From contig NZ_JAAGPR010000002.1 of assembly GCF_017104965.1 (NCBI RefSeq), forward strand, positions 434,001 to 498,000: a stretch of 64,000 bases of DNA, written 5' to 3'. Position 1 is the stretch's first letter, and each line of letters starts with the position of its first letter. The notes under the pieces were generated by a model that saw only the letters and a program-made list of their open reading frames with translations, was not told the DNA's origin and made no database searches. The position numbers were made by a program, and so were the translations under genes. Source of the DNA: Paraburkholderia sp. Ac-20340. GTDB taxonomy: Bacteria > Pseudomonadota > Gammaproteobacteria > Burkholderiales > Burkholderiaceae. Shown in pieces: positions 18,017 through 26,550 of this stretch.

Positions 18017-19072
18017 TCAAGCCAGCTTCCAGCCGATCGTTTCGCCGCCGCGCAGCGGCACGACAGGCACGCCGCCCGCTTCGATTTCCGTCGGCAGTTG
18101 CCAGTCTTCGCGGCGCAGCGTGACCGTTTCGGTCGCACGCGGCAGGCCGTAGAAGTCCGCGCCGAAGAAGCTCGCGAAGCCTTCGAGCTTGTCGAGCGCG
18201 CCGGCGTTGTCGAACGCTTCGGCGTACAGCTCGAGCGCGTGCAGCGCCGTGTAGCAACCCGCGCAGCCGCAGGCGTGCTCTTTCAGGCCCTTCGCGTGCG
18301 GCGCGCTATCGGTGCCGAGGAAGAAGCGCGCGTCGCCCGAGGTTGCCGCTTCGACCAGCGCGACGCGGTGCGTTTCGCGCTTCAGGACCGGCAGGCAGTA
18401 GTAATGCGGACGAATGCCGCCGAGGAAGATCGCGTTGCGGTTGTACAGCAGGTGATGCGCGGTGATGGTCGCGCCCAGCAGGCCGGGAGCCGCGGTATCG
18501 GCGCGGATGTAATCGACGGCATCCTTGGTCGTGATGTGCTCGAACACCACCTTGAGGCCCGGGAAATCGCGGCGCAGCGGCGTCATCACGCGGTCGATAA
18601 AGACTTTTTCGCGATCGAACAGGTCGATGTCGGCGCTCGTGACTTCACCGTGCACCAGCAGCGGCATGCCCACTTCCTGCATCGCTTCCAGCGTCTTCGC
18701 GCACTTGCGGATGTCGGTCACGCCGGCGTCCGAATTGGTGGTCGCGCCTGCCGGATACAGCTTCACGCCGTGCACGAAGCCGCTTGCCTTGGCGCGGCGG
18801 ATTTCGTCGGCGGGCGTGTTGTCGGTCAGATAGAGCGTCATCAGCGGTTCGAACTTCATGCCGGCCGGCAGCGCCGCGAGAATGCGCTCGCGATAGGCGG
18901 CGGCCATTTCGGTCGTGGTGACCGGCGGCTTGAGGTTCGGCATGATGATCGCGCGGCCGAACTGGCGGGCGGTGTGCGGCAGGACCGCGGCGAGCATCTC
19001 GCCGTCGCGCACGTGCAGGTGCCAGTCGTCGGGGCGGGCGAGCGTGAGAGTCGTGGGGGTGGTGGCGTTCAT
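18017..19072 (-). CDS. pyrC: Dihydroorotase (class II, PyrC type)
   Basis: Zinc amidohydrolase that interconverts carbamoyl-aspartate and dihydroorotate in pyrimidine synthesis. The start at 19072 ([17 protein letters not shown]) gives 351 residues (E. coli 348). Metal-ligand histidines are in [10 protein letters not shown] (about residues 15-24), the carboxylated lysine in [14 protein letters not shown] (about 103), further histidines in LLVHGE and FEHITT, and the catalytic Asp in [10 protein letters not shown]. It probably leads a two-gene unit with the DUF3025 gene. A run of 10-bp repeats lies about 90-130 bases upstream. Confidence 0.97.
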   Translation of the reverse strand: MNATTPTTLTLARPDDWHLHVRDGEMLAAVLPHTARQFGRAIIMPNLKPPVTTTEMAAAYRERILAALPAGMKFEPLMTLYLTDNTPADEIRRAKASGFVHGVKLYPAGATTNSDAGVTDIRKCAKTLEAMQEVGMPLLVHGEVTSADIDLFDREKVFIDRVMTPLRRDFPGLKVVFEHITTKDAVDYIRADTAAPGLLGATITAHHLLYNRNAIFLGGIRPHYYCLPVLKRETHRVALVEAATSGDARFFLGTDSAPHAKGLKEHACGCAGCYTALHALELYAEAFDNAGALDKLEGFASFFGADFYGLPRATETVTLRREDWQLPTEIEAGGVPVVPLRGGETIGWKLA

Positions 19073-19446
19073 GGCTACTCTGATCTGATACGTGATGCGC
19101 GGAAGGGACAGCAAACGACAGCTACAAGCGTTTCCAGGCATGACACGCGAAGGCGGCGACCATCAGCGACCATCAGCGACCATTAGCGACCGTCAGCGGC
19201 CACGAACTGCCACAAGCGGCCGCGAGGCGTCGCGCGCACACGACAGCCGGCTGGCCGCGCAATCCGGCGCACACGCTCTGGCGGCGGGCTTTCGCGCGAG
19301 GCGGGAAAGCATCCGACAAATTTCGTATTGGCGCGCCGCAGCCCGGTGATATGCTTGGAAAATCATCATTGTACCGGGTCACGAGGCCAGACCCGGGCCC
19401 GACCCGGACCGGCTTTGGCCCAGCTTCACAGCATCAGATACGCGCC
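19073..19446. other. Divergent intergenic region pyrC / glutamine amidotransferase
   Basis: These 374 bases separate two divergent genes and hold the 10-bp repeat run (19161-19200). Near 19372-19416 are several copies of the GACCCGG/CCGGGTC type that could fold. No further gene and no convincing promoter were identified. Confidence 0.45.
19161..19200. repeat. Four 10-bp tandem repeats upstream of pyrC
   Basis: CATCAGCGAC, CATCAGCGAC, CATTAGCGAC and CGTCAGCGGC lie end to end, with a partial copy just before (GGCGGCGAC). The exact 10-base phase places each copy on roughly the same DNA face. Confidence 0.85.
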
Positions 19447-20367
19447 ATGTGCCAACTTCTCGGAATGAACTGCGCCGCGCCGACGGACGTCACGTTCTCC
19501 TTCACAGGATTCGCGGCGCGCGGCGGCGCCACCGATCACCACGCCGACGGCTGGGGCATCGCATTCTTCGAAGACAAGGCCTGCCGCCTGTTCATCGACA
19601 ACGAAGCATCGGCCCGCTCGCCCATCGCCGAGATGGTCAAGCACTATCCGATCAAATCCCGCAACACCATCGCGCATATCCGCAAGGCCACCCAGGGCAG
19701 TTGCTCGCTGGAAAATAGCCACCCGTTCCAGCGCGAACTCTGGGGCCGCCACTGGATCTTCGCCCACAATGGCGACCTGCAGGACTTCAATCCGGTCTTG
19801 ACGGGCCAGTATCAGCCCGTGGGCACGACCGATAGCGAGCGCGCGTTCTGCGTGCTGCTGCAAGGGTTGCGCAAGGCATTTCCGGGTTCGCAGCCGCCGC
19901 TCGACGAACTGTTCGCCGCGCTCGAAACGCTCACGCGCGAAATCACGCAGTTCGGCGTATTCAATTTCCTGATGTCGAATGGCCAGGCGCTGTTCGCGCA
20001 CTGCTCGACGCATCTGCACTATCTGGTGCGGCGCTGGCCGTTCTCCACCGCGCATCTGGTGGACGCCGACGTGTCCATCGACTTCGCGAAATACACCACG
20101 CCGGAAGACCGCGTGGCCGTGATCGCCACCGCCCCGCTCACCGACAACGAAGTCTGGACCCGCTTCGCGCCCGGCGACCTGCTGATGTTCCAGCACGGCG
20201 AGGTAATCGCGCAGACCAGCGTGCCGGTGCCGCAAAAGGTGCTCGACAAGCTCAAGAACCCGTCGCTGGATGCCTCCGCGAGCGCGTCGCGCGTGTCGCC
20301 TTGCTCGAAGCAGCCGGGCGAAGTCGACCCGGAAGCGGTCGCCGCGTTGCAAAGCTGGGGCGAATAA
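19447..20367 (+). CDS. Class II glutamine amidotransferase (YafJ-like)
   Basis: N-terminal-nucleophile amidotransferase domain protein of 306 residues. The start at 19447 gives MCQLLGMNCAAP, placing the catalytic cysteine at position 2, as required after Met removal; in-frame codons upstream are excluded for this reason. Other landmarks are RGGATDHHADGWGIAF (about residues 25-40), HIRKATQG and NSHPFQRELWG, the glutamine-binding region with HNGDLQDF. No synthetase domain follows, so the acceptor of the ammonia is unknown. The resemblance is to E. coli YafJ and similar proteins. Confidence 0.92.
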   Translation: MCQLLGMNCAAPTDVTFSFTGFAARGGATDHHADGWGIAFFEDKACRLFIDNEASARSPIAEMVKHYPIKSRNTIAHIRKATQGSCSLENSHPFQRELWGRHWIFAHNGDLQDFNPVLTGQYQPVGTTDSERAFCVLLQGLRKAFPGSQPPLDELFAALETLTREITQFGVFNFLMSNGQALFAHCSTHLHYLVRRWPFSTAHLVDADVSIDFAKYTTPEDRVAVIATAPLTDNEVWTRFAPGDLLMFQHGEVIAQTSVPVPQKVLDKLKNPSLDASASASRVSPCSKQPGEVDPEAVAALQSWGE

Positions 20368-20397
20368 GCGCTTTCCTGCATCGAATCCGCCGAATGA

Positions 20398-20435
20398 AAA
20401 AAGCCGCGCAAGCTCCACAGCTTACGCGGCTTTTT
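20398..20435. terminator. Bidirectional terminator between the amidotransferase gene and gltL
   Basis: AAAAAGCCGCG (20398-20408) pairs with CGCGGCTTTTT (20425-20435), with inner AAGCT/AGCTT pairing. T runs occur on both strands. Confidence 0.92.
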
Positions 20436-20482
20436 CGTTGCGTGCGCCGCGGTTTGCAACCCACGGCGCGCCACAGCATCGG

Positions 20483-21208
20483 TCAGTGCAGGATCTTGGC
20501 GAGGAAATCCTTCGCGCGATCCGACTTCGGATTGGCGAAGAAGTCTTCCTTGCGGTCGTCTTCGACGATGGCGCCCTTGTCCATGAAGATCACGCGATGC
20601 GCGACCTTCTTCGCGAAGCCCATTTCGTGCGTCACGCACATCATGGTCATGCCTTCCTGGGCCAGTTCCACCATCACGTCGAGCACTTCGTTGATCATCT
20701 CGGGATCGAGCGCCGAAGTGGGTTCGTCGAACAGCATCGCCACCGGGTCCATCGACAGCGCACGCGCGATCGCCACGCGCTGCTGCTGACCGCCCGAAAG
20801 CTGGCCGGGGAATTTATCGGCGTGCGCGCGCAGACCCACGCGGTCGAGCAGCTTGAGGCCCTTCTGCGTGGCTTCGTCCTTGCCGCGGCCGAGCACCTTG
20901 ATCTGCGCGAGCGTCAGATTCTGGGTGATCGACAGATGCGGAAACAGCTCGAAGTGCTGGAACACCATGCCCACCTTCGCGCGCAGCTTCGAAAGATTGG
21001 TGCGCTTGTCGCCCACCGACTGGCCGTTCACGAGGATCTCGCCCTGCTGGAACGGCTCGAGTCCGTTGACGGTCTTGATGAGCGTGGACTTGCCCGAGCC
21101 CGACGGCCCGCACACCACCACCACCTCGCCCTTCTTCACTTCCGTCGTGCAGTCGGTCAGCACCTGGAACTGGCCGTACCACTTCGAAACGTTCTTAATT
21201 GAAATCAT
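20483..21208 (-). CDS. gltL: Glutamate/aspartate ABC transporter ATP-binding protein
   Basis: ATPase that powers the GltIJKL importer. The start at 21208 ([17 protein letters not shown]) gives 241 residues and overlaps gltK by four bases. Walker [10 protein letters not shown] (about residues 37-45), signature [15 protein letters not shown] (about 134-148), Walker [14 protein letters not shown] and the switch histidine in CVTHEMGF are all intact. Last gene of the operon; terminated by the hairpin at 20398-20435. The polar amino acid subfamily is certain; exact specificity is inferred from the operon. Confidence 0.95.
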   Translation of the reverse strand: MISIKNVSKWYGQFQVLTDCTTEVKKGEVVVVCGPSGSGKSTLIKTVNGLEPFQQGEILVNGQSVGDKRTNLSKLRAKVGMVFQHFELFPHLSITQNLTLAQIKVLGRGKDEATQKGLKLLDRVGLRAHADKFPGQLSGGQQQRVAIARALSMDPVAMLFDEPTSALDPEMINEVLDVMVELAQEGMTMMCVTHEMGFAKKVAHRVIFMDKGAIVEDDRKEDFFANPKSDRAKDFLAKILH

Positions 21209-21882
21209 CTTGCGACCTTTTTCTGAAGTCCTTTCACAAGGCTCGACGCGATCACGCAGATCACGAAATAGCATGCGCCCGCGAACAGTACCATCTCGAC
21301 CATCGTTCCGTCACGATCGCCGATATTGGTGGCCGTGCGGAAGAAGTCGGCGAGACTGATGACATACACGAGCGACGTGTCCTGAAAGAGCACGATGGCC
21401 TGCGTGAGCAGCAGCGGCACCATCGCGCGAAACGCCTGCGGCAGCACCACATGCTGCATCGCCTGGCCATAACGCATGCCGAGCGCAAACGACGCGTTGA
21501 CCTGCCCGCGCGGCACCGCCTGAATGCCCGCGCGAATGATCTCCGAATAATACGCGGCCTCGAACAGCGAGAACGCGATCATCGCGGACGCAAGGCGAAT
21601 GTCGATATCCGGCGACAGACCCAGCAGATTCTGCAGCACCTGCGGCACGATCAGAAAGAACCACAGCAGCACCATCACCAGCGGGATCGAACGGAACACC
21701 GTCACGTAGCCCTTGGAGAACCATTCGAGCGGCTTCACGCCCGACAGGCGCATCAGCGCGAGCAGCGTGCCCCACAGAATCCCGACGACGATCGCGCAAA
21801 CCGTGATCTTGAAGGTAACGATGGCGCCGGTCCACAACGTCGGCAGCGCGCCCGGAATACCGCTCCAGTCGAAATGATGCAT
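21205..21882 (-). CDS. gltK: Glutamate/aspartate ABC transporter permease GltK
   Basis: Inner-membrane permease of the His/Glu/Gln/Arg family. The ATG at 21882 gives 225 residues beginning [17 protein letters not shown], which aligns with E. coli GltK; a GTG one codon earlier (21885) is possible. The ATG shares one base with the gltJ stop (TGATG). About five hydrophobic segments are visible, plus the cytosolic EAA-loop region [18 protein letters not shown] that docks on GltL. Confidence 0.95.
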   Translation of the reverse strand: MHHFDWSGIPGALPTLWTGAIVTFKITVCAIVVGILWGTLLALMRLSGVKPLEWFSKGYVTVFRSIPLVMVLLWFFLIVPQVLQNLLGLSPDIDIRLASAMIAFSLFEAAYYSEIIRAGIQAVPRGQVNASFALGMRYGQAMQHVVLPQAFRAMVPLLLTQAIVLFQDTSLVYVISLADFFRTATNIGDRDGTMVEMVLFAGACYFVICVIASSLVKGLQKKVAR

Positions 21883-22622
21883 CACTTGCCTCCGATATAG
21901 CCGGGCAGCCGGCTCTTCGCTTCGACCCAGCGCATCAGCGTCATGACGACCAGGTTGATCAGCACATAGGCGAGCGTGACCGAGATGAACGACTCATAGG
22001 TTTGCGCCGTGTAATCGACGAGCTGGCGCGCCTGCGCGGACAGATCGAGCAGACCGATAGTCGACGCGACCGCCGAGTTCTTGAAGATGTTCAGGAATTC
22101 GGAGGTGAGCGGCGGCACGATGATGCGGTACGCAACCGGCAGGAGTACGTAGCGATACGTCTGCCATTGCGTAAAACCCATCGCCAGACCGGCAGCGCGC
22201 TGGCCGCGCGGCAAGGCGTTGATGCCCGAGCGCACCTGCTCGCACACGCGCGCAGCCGTGAAGAGGCCCAGACAGATCACCGACGCGGTGAAGAACTGCA
22301 CACCCGGCGGCAACTGCTTGAACGCGTTGCCGAGCGACGGCGGCACGAGTTCCGGCAGCACGAAATACCAGATGAAAAACTGCGCGATCAGCGGGATATT
22401 GCGGAAGATCGCCACGTAGACCGTGCCGACAGCCGCGAGAAAACGATTCGGCACCGTGCGCAGCACGCCGAAGAACGAACCGACGATGAGCGCGATGACC
22501 CACGCGCACAGCGACACCGATACCGTCACCCAGAGGCCCGAAATGAGCCAGCCGAGGTAGGTGGTGGGTTCGCCCGTCGAGACCGGGCTGAGCAGAATGC
22601 CCCAGTTCCAGTGATAGGACAT
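21882..22622 (-). CDS. gltJ: Glutamate/aspartate ABC transporter permease GltJ
   Basis: Second membrane subunit of the importer, 246 residues. The N-terminus ([13 protein letters not shown]) is family-typical, the EAA loop reads [19 protein letters not shown], and several transmembrane helices are evident (for example [19 protein letters not shown]). It begins 81 bases after gltI, and that gap contains a strong stem-loop (22637-22671), so gltJKL are likely expressed below gltI. Confidence 0.95.
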   Translation of the reverse strand: MSYHWNWGILLSPVSTGEPTTYLGWLISGLWVTVSVSLCAWVIALIVGSFFGVLRTVPNRFLAAVGTVYVAIFRNIPLIAQFFIWYFVLPELVPPSLGNAFKQLPPGVQFFTASVICLGLFTAARVCEQVRSGINALPRGQRAAGLAMGFTQWQTYRYVLLPVAYRIIVPPLTSEFLNIFKNSAVASTIGLLDLSAQARQLVDYTAQTYESFISVTLAYVLINLVVMTLMRWVEAKSRLPGYIGGK

Positions 22623-22636
22623 GAAGAGACTCCAAC

Positions 22637-22671
22637 AAAAAGAACGGAAGAAGCGTGGCTTCTTCCGTTCT
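22637..22671 (-). terminator. Stem-loop between gltI and gltJ (attenuator or mRNA stabiliser)
   Basis: AGAACGGAAGAAGC (22641-22654) and GCTTCTTCCGTTCT (22658-22671) form a perfect 14-bp stem with a 3-base loop. On the minus strand a short T run follows (22637-22640). Its place after the binding-protein gene suggests partial termination or protection of the gltI 3' end. Confidence 0.85.
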
Positions 22672-22703
22672 GTTTTATACGCTGATCAGGTTTTTAACCG
22701 GAA

Positions 22704-23597
22704 TCAGTCGATAGCCTTGTCGTTCGGGCTCTTGTAGAGCGCCTTCATGTCGTCGCTTTCCGGGAAGTTCAGGTTGAGACCCTTCGGCGGAATCGGCGAT
22801 TCGAACCACTTCTTGTAGATCGCGTTGGCGTCGCCCGAGGTTTCGACCTTGGCGATGGCGTCGTCGGCGACCTTCTTGAATTCGGGGTCGTTCTTGCGCA
22901 GCATGCAGCCGTACGCTTCACGCGATTGCGCCGTGCCGACGATCACGAAATCGCCCGGATTGTTCGACTTCGCGCGCTCGCCTGCGAGCAGTGCGTCGTC
23001 CATCATGAACGCCACGGCGCGGCCGGTGGAGAGCGTCATGAACGATTCGCCGTGGTCCTTCGCGCTGATGATGTTCATGCCCAGGTTCTTGTCCTGGTTC
23101 ATCTTGCGCAGCAGACGCTCCGACGTCGTGCCAGCCGTCGTCACGACGGTCCTGCCCTTGAGGTCGGCGAAATCCTTGATGCCCGAATCCTTCTTCGTCA
23201 TCAGGCGCGTACCGATCACGAAAATCGTGTTCGTGAAGGCGGCCTGTTGCTGACGTTCGGCGTTGTTGGTCGTCGAGCCGCATTCGATGTCGATCGTGCC
23301 GTTCTGCACGAGCGGAATGCGGTTCTGCGAGGTGATCGGCACCATCTTGACCTTGAGGTTCGGCATGTTCAGCTTCTGCTTCACCGCCTCGACGATCTTG
23401 AGCGCGAAGTCCTGCGAGTAGCCGATCACATTCTGCTTGTCGTCATAGTACGAAAACGGAATCGACGATTCGCGGTGACCCAGCGAGATCACGCCGGTGT
23501 CCTTGATTTTTTTGAGCGTCCCCGAGTCCTGCGCGTGAGCACCGACGGCGACCAGTCCGAGGGTGGCGAGAACGAGCGCGGCCTTTTTGAATTTCAT
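22704..23597 (-). CDS. gltI: Glutamate/aspartate periplasmic binding protein
   Basis: Solute receptor of the GltIJKL importer. The start at 23597 (MKFKKAALVLATLGLVAVG) gives 297 residues with a signal peptide ending at AHA-QDSGTL. The type II binding-protein fold is recognised by GVISLGHRESSIPFSY (about residues 38-53), QNGTIDIECGSTTN and GRTVVTTAGTTSERLL. First gene of gltI-gltJ-gltK-gltL. A minus-strand TACACT at 23630-23635 with TTCTTT 17 bases further upstream is a weak promoter candidate in an AT-rich stretch. Confidence 0.95.
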   Translation of the reverse strand: MKFKKAALVLATLGLVAVGAHAQDSGTLKKIKDTGVISLGHRESSIPFSYYDDKQNVIGYSQDFALKIVEAVKQKLNMPNLKVKMVPITSQNRIPLVQNGTIDIECGSTTNNAERQQQAAFTNTIFVIGTRLMTKKDSGIKDFADLKGRTVVTTAGTTSERLLRKMNQDKNLGMNIISAKDHGESFMTLSTGRAVAFMMDDALLAGERAKSNNPGDFVIVGTAQSREAYGCMLRKNDPEFKKVADDAIAKVETSGDANAIYKKWFESPIPPKGLNLNFPESDDMKALYKSPNDKAID

Positions 23598-23774
23598 CTG
23601 TGATCTCCTTCTTGGCATGGATCGGGGGCAGTGTAGCAAAGTAATTTTATTGAAAGAATAAAGGCGATCCCTGGCGTTGCAAGCACGCACAACCGCCGTC
23701 GAATCGCGCTTGCGCGCTGCATCAACAGCGCCCCCGCGCCGGCTTTTTTCACATGTTTTTCACAGTACAAATGC

Positions 23775-23806
23775 AAAAACGGGCGGCCCCTTGTGGGGAC
23801 CGCCCG
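23775..23806 (-). terminator. Terminator of gdhA
   Basis: CGGGCGGCCCC (23780-23790) pairs with GGGGACCGCCCG (23795-23806), one bulged base. On the minus strand the stem is followed by TTTTTG. Confidence 0.88.
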
Positions 23807-23885
23807 CCAGTTGCCGGAGATAGCCGGCAACGCAATTTTTACCGCTTCGATCCGAAAGCCTTCCGAAGCGGCAAACCGTTATCGA

Positions 23886-25184
23886 TCAGGGATACAGGCC
23901 GCGCATTTCGCGCGCCATCAGGATGCGCTTGCAGGCCACGATAAACGCTGCCGTACGCATCGACACGCCCTGCTCGCTCGACACTTGCCAGACCGCCGTG
24001 AACGCTTCGCGCATCACGCGTTCCAGACGCTCGTTGATCTCGCCTTCGGTCCAGAAGAAGCTCGAGAAGTCCTGCACCCACTCGAAGTACGAAACGGTCA
24101 CGCCACCCGCGTTCGCAACGACGTCCGGGATCACGAGGATGCCCTTGTCGTGCAGGATGTCGTCGGCTGCCGTCGTGGTCGGGCCGTTTGCGCCTTCGAC
24201 GATGATCTTCGTGCGGATCTTGCCGGCGTTCGCTTCCGTGATCTGGTTTTCCAGCGCGGCCGGAATCAGGATGTCGGTTTCGATGGTCCAGAATTCGTCG
24301 TTGCCGAGCATGTCGGCGCCGGCGAAACCTGCCACGCCGCCCGTCTTCGCCACGTGCTCGAGCAGCGCGTCGGCGTCGATACCGGTCGACTTGTAGATCG
24401 AACCCGTGTGGTCCTGCACCGTGACGAGCTTCGAGCCCGCTTCCTGGAACAGACGCGCAGCGATACCGCCGACGTTACCAAAACCCTGCACGGCAATACG
24501 TGCGCCTTCGATCGACAGACCCTTGCGGCGAGCCGCTTCGCAACCGACCACGAACACGCCACGGCCGGTCGCTTCGCGACGGCCGAGCGAGCCGCCCAGC
24601 GAGATCGGCTTGCCGGTCACGACGCCCGTGGACGTCTGGCCCTGGTTCATGGAGTACGTGTCCATCATCCACGCCATGATCTGCTCGTTCGTGTTGACGT
24701 CCGGCGCAGGAATGTCGGTGTTCGGTCCGATGATGATGCCGATTTCGCTGGTGTAGCGGCGCGTCAGGCGCTCGAGCTCACCACGCGACAGCGTACGCGG
24801 ATCGACGCGGATACCGCCCTTCGCGCCGCCGTAAGGAACGTTCACAGCCGCGTTCTTCACCGACATCCACGCCGACAGCGCCATCACTTCGGACAACGTA
24901 ACGTCCTGGTGATAACGCACGCCGCCCTTGCCGGGACCGCGCGAAACGTTGTGCTGGACACGGTAGCCTTCGAAGTGCGCGACGGTACCGTTATCGAGTT
25001 CGATCGGGCAATCGACGATCAGAATGCGCTTCGGACGCTTGAGCGTTTCGAGCCAGCGCGACAGCGAACCGAGGTACGGCGCGACGCGATCCACCTGACG
25101 GAGATAGTTGCCCCACGGACCGAGCGACTCGGCGTTAAGGTAGGAAGGAACCGAAGACACAGCAGACTGCGATTGGGAAGACAT
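23886..25184 (-). CDS. gdhA: Glutamate dehydrogenase (Glu/Leu/Phe/Val dehydrogenase family)
   Basis: Interconverts glutamate and 2-oxoglutarate plus ammonia in the cytosol. The start at 25184 ([15 protein letters not shown]) gives 432 residues, typical of the short hexameric enzyme. The catalytic region [15 protein letters not shown] (about residues 118-132) contains the active-site lysine, and the Rossmann motif [14 protein letters not shown] (about 237-250) the dinucleotide site. Cofactor choice (NAD or NADP) cannot be set by eye. The neighbouring gltIJKL glutamate importer suggests joint use in glutamate metabolism. A 9-7-9 palindrome lies 77 bases upstream. Confidence 0.95.
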   Translation of the reverse strand: MSSQSQSAVSSVPSYLNAESLGPWGNYLRQVDRVAPYLGSLSRWLETLKRPKRILIVDCPIELDNGTVAHFEGYRVQHNVSRGPGKGGVRYHQDVTLSEVMALSAWMSVKNAAVNVPYGGAKGGIRVDPRTLSRGELERLTRRYTSEIGIIIGPNTDIPAPDVNTNEQIMAWMMDTYSMNQGQTSTGVVTGKPISLGGSLGRREATGRGVFVVGCEAARRKGLSIEGARIAVQGFGNVGGIAARLFQEAGSKLVTVQDHTGSIYKSTGIDADALLEHVAKTGGVAGFAGADMLGNDEFWTIETDILIPAALENQITEANAGKIRTKIIVEGANGPTTTAADDILHDKGILVIPDVVANAGGVTVSYFEWVQDFSSFFWTEGEINERLERVMREAFTAVWQVSSEQGVSMRTAAFIVACKRILMAREMRGLYP

Positions 25185-25260
25185 GAACGCTCCAAGCGAT
25201 CGAACAAGTGCTGCCATTGTCAGAAAAGCCCTTCGCCAGCGCCAATGCCGTTTGCTCATC

Positions 25261-25285
25261 ACGTTATGCTTTTCGTGCATAACGT
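25261..25285. promoter_or_regulatory. Palindromic operator candidate upstream of gdhA
   Basis: ACGTTATGC-TTTTCGT-GCATAACGT is a perfect 9-bp inverted repeat with a 7-base spacer, 77 bases before the gdhA start codon. Its size and A/T-rich spacer fit a LysR-type regulator site; a lysR gene is the next gene upstream. Confidence 0.6.
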
Positions 25286-25397
25286 TGAAAAAGTCGAAAG
25301 AACGTGTCGCCGATGTCCCGCAACGGCGGGCGTTTGCGGGAATCGCGTTGGCGCGTCAACATGACGCAACGATTGTTTCGGAGCGCGCAAAACAGCA

Positions 25398-25445
25398 ATG
25401 CGAAAGCGGGCACGGTGGCTTGCGCTACCGTGCCCGCTTTCGCAT
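25398..25445 (-). terminator. 19-bp hairpin after the lysR gene
   Basis: ATGCGAAAGCGGGCACGGT (25398-25416) and its exact complement (25427-25445) enclose a 10-base loop. It lies 66 bases after the lysR stop. The T tract is poor (TTGCTGTTTTG), so termination may be incomplete or factor-assisted. Confidence 0.75.
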
Positions 25446-25510
25446 CGACCTTGATTCTTTGGTGAAATTTGCCGGCAGTCGCTGACTGCGCTGCCCGCGA
25501 CCAGGCGCTA

Positions 25511-26461
25511 CTACCCGCGCGCGATTTCCTGGCTGACCGCATCCCACAGCGCCCGCACGAGCGCTTCGCGGGCGTCGTCGCCTTGAGCGGCGAGCTTGTC
25601 GCGATAGAGGCGGATTTCCATATCGAGCGTGAACTGGCCCTCAGGCGCGCCACGCGTGCCGCGATCGAGACGAATCAGCTTGCCCTGCGCGACCGCTTCC
25701 TCCACCGCGCTGTGCGGCAGAAAAGCGATGCCGTGACCGGCCTGCGTCATCGCCTTGAGGCCTTCGGCCATATCGGTTTCGTAGACGCGGTCGAGATAAA
25801 GCCGCGTCGGCGCATTGGCGACGATCACCTCGGTCATGCGGCCAAGGTAGGCGTTCGGCGTGTAGGAGAGATACGGCGTGGGCGCGTCGGGCGTGCCCGG
25901 CAGCGTGTAGCGCGCGCGGCCCGCGCGTTGCGGCGCCGAGTACGGGCTGATCGATTCGATACCGAGCGTGAGCGTGTCGTAGCGCGCCGGATCGAGCGTC
26001 ACGGGATGGCTCGGATGGTGATAACCCATCACCAGATCGCAACCGCCTTCGACCAGCGAGAGCACCGCGTCGTGCACGTTGAGTGCGCGCAGACGCGTGT
26101 GAATGCGGCCGAGTTTCGCCTCGATACGCTCGAGCCAGCGCGGAAAATACGTGAGCGAGAGCGTGTGCGGCACCGCAAATTCGATCGTCGCGGCAGGCGT
26201 GGCCGTGTGACCGCGCAGCACCGTGCGCGCCTCGTGAAACTGCGACAGCATGGCGAGCGCCTGCTCGTAGAACACCTGGCCCGCGGAAGTCAGACGCGTC
26301 GGATAAACCGAACGATCGATCAGTTCGGTGCCCAGCCACGCTTCGAGTGCCTGAATCCGGCGCGAGAACGCCGGCTGCGTGACGTGGCGCAGCTCGGCGG
26401 AGCGGCTGAAACTATGCGTTTCCGCGAGCGAAACGAAGTCTTCGAGCCATTTGAGTTCCAT
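25511..26461 (-). CDS. LysR-family transcriptional regulator
   Basis: The 316-residue protein has the N-terminal winged helix-turn-helix of LysR regulators (MELKWLEDFVSLAETHSFSR, then VTQPAFSRRIQALEAWLG at about residues 27-44). The C-terminal co-inducer domain starts near residue 90. It lies upstream of gdhA on the same strand, rather than divergent as usual for LysR pairs. The palindrome in front of gdhA makes gdhA a plausible target, by inference only. The inducer is unknown. Confidence 0.92.
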   Translation of the reverse strand: MELKWLEDFVSLAETHSFSRSAELRHVTQPAFSRRIQALEAWLGTELIDRSVYPTRLTSAGQVFYEQALAMLSQFHEARTVLRGHTATPAATIEFAVPHTLSLTYFPRWLERIEAKLGRIHTRLRALNVHDAVLSLVEGGCDLVMGYHHPSHPVTLDPARYDTLTLGIESISPYSAPQRAGRARYTLPGTPDAPTPYLSYTPNAYLGRMTEVIVANAPTRLYLDRVYETDMAEGLKAMTQAGHGIAFLPHSAVEEAVAQGKLIRLDRGTRGAPEGQFTLDMEIRLYRDKLAAQGDDAREALVRALWDAVSQEIARG

Positions 26462-26550
26462 GCGGGACCGGGGAGCGAATGAGAAGTCCGCATTCTAGGC
26501 CCGCGCGCGCCGCTCTGGGGCGGCCATCGGGGAATTCCCAAGGCGCCGCC

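Larger units (their letters stand above)
25185..25510. other. Intergenic region between lysR and gdhA
   Basis: These 326 bases hold the 9-7-9 palindrome (25261-25285) and the long hairpin (25398-25445). No additional gene is apparent. Confidence 0.5.
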
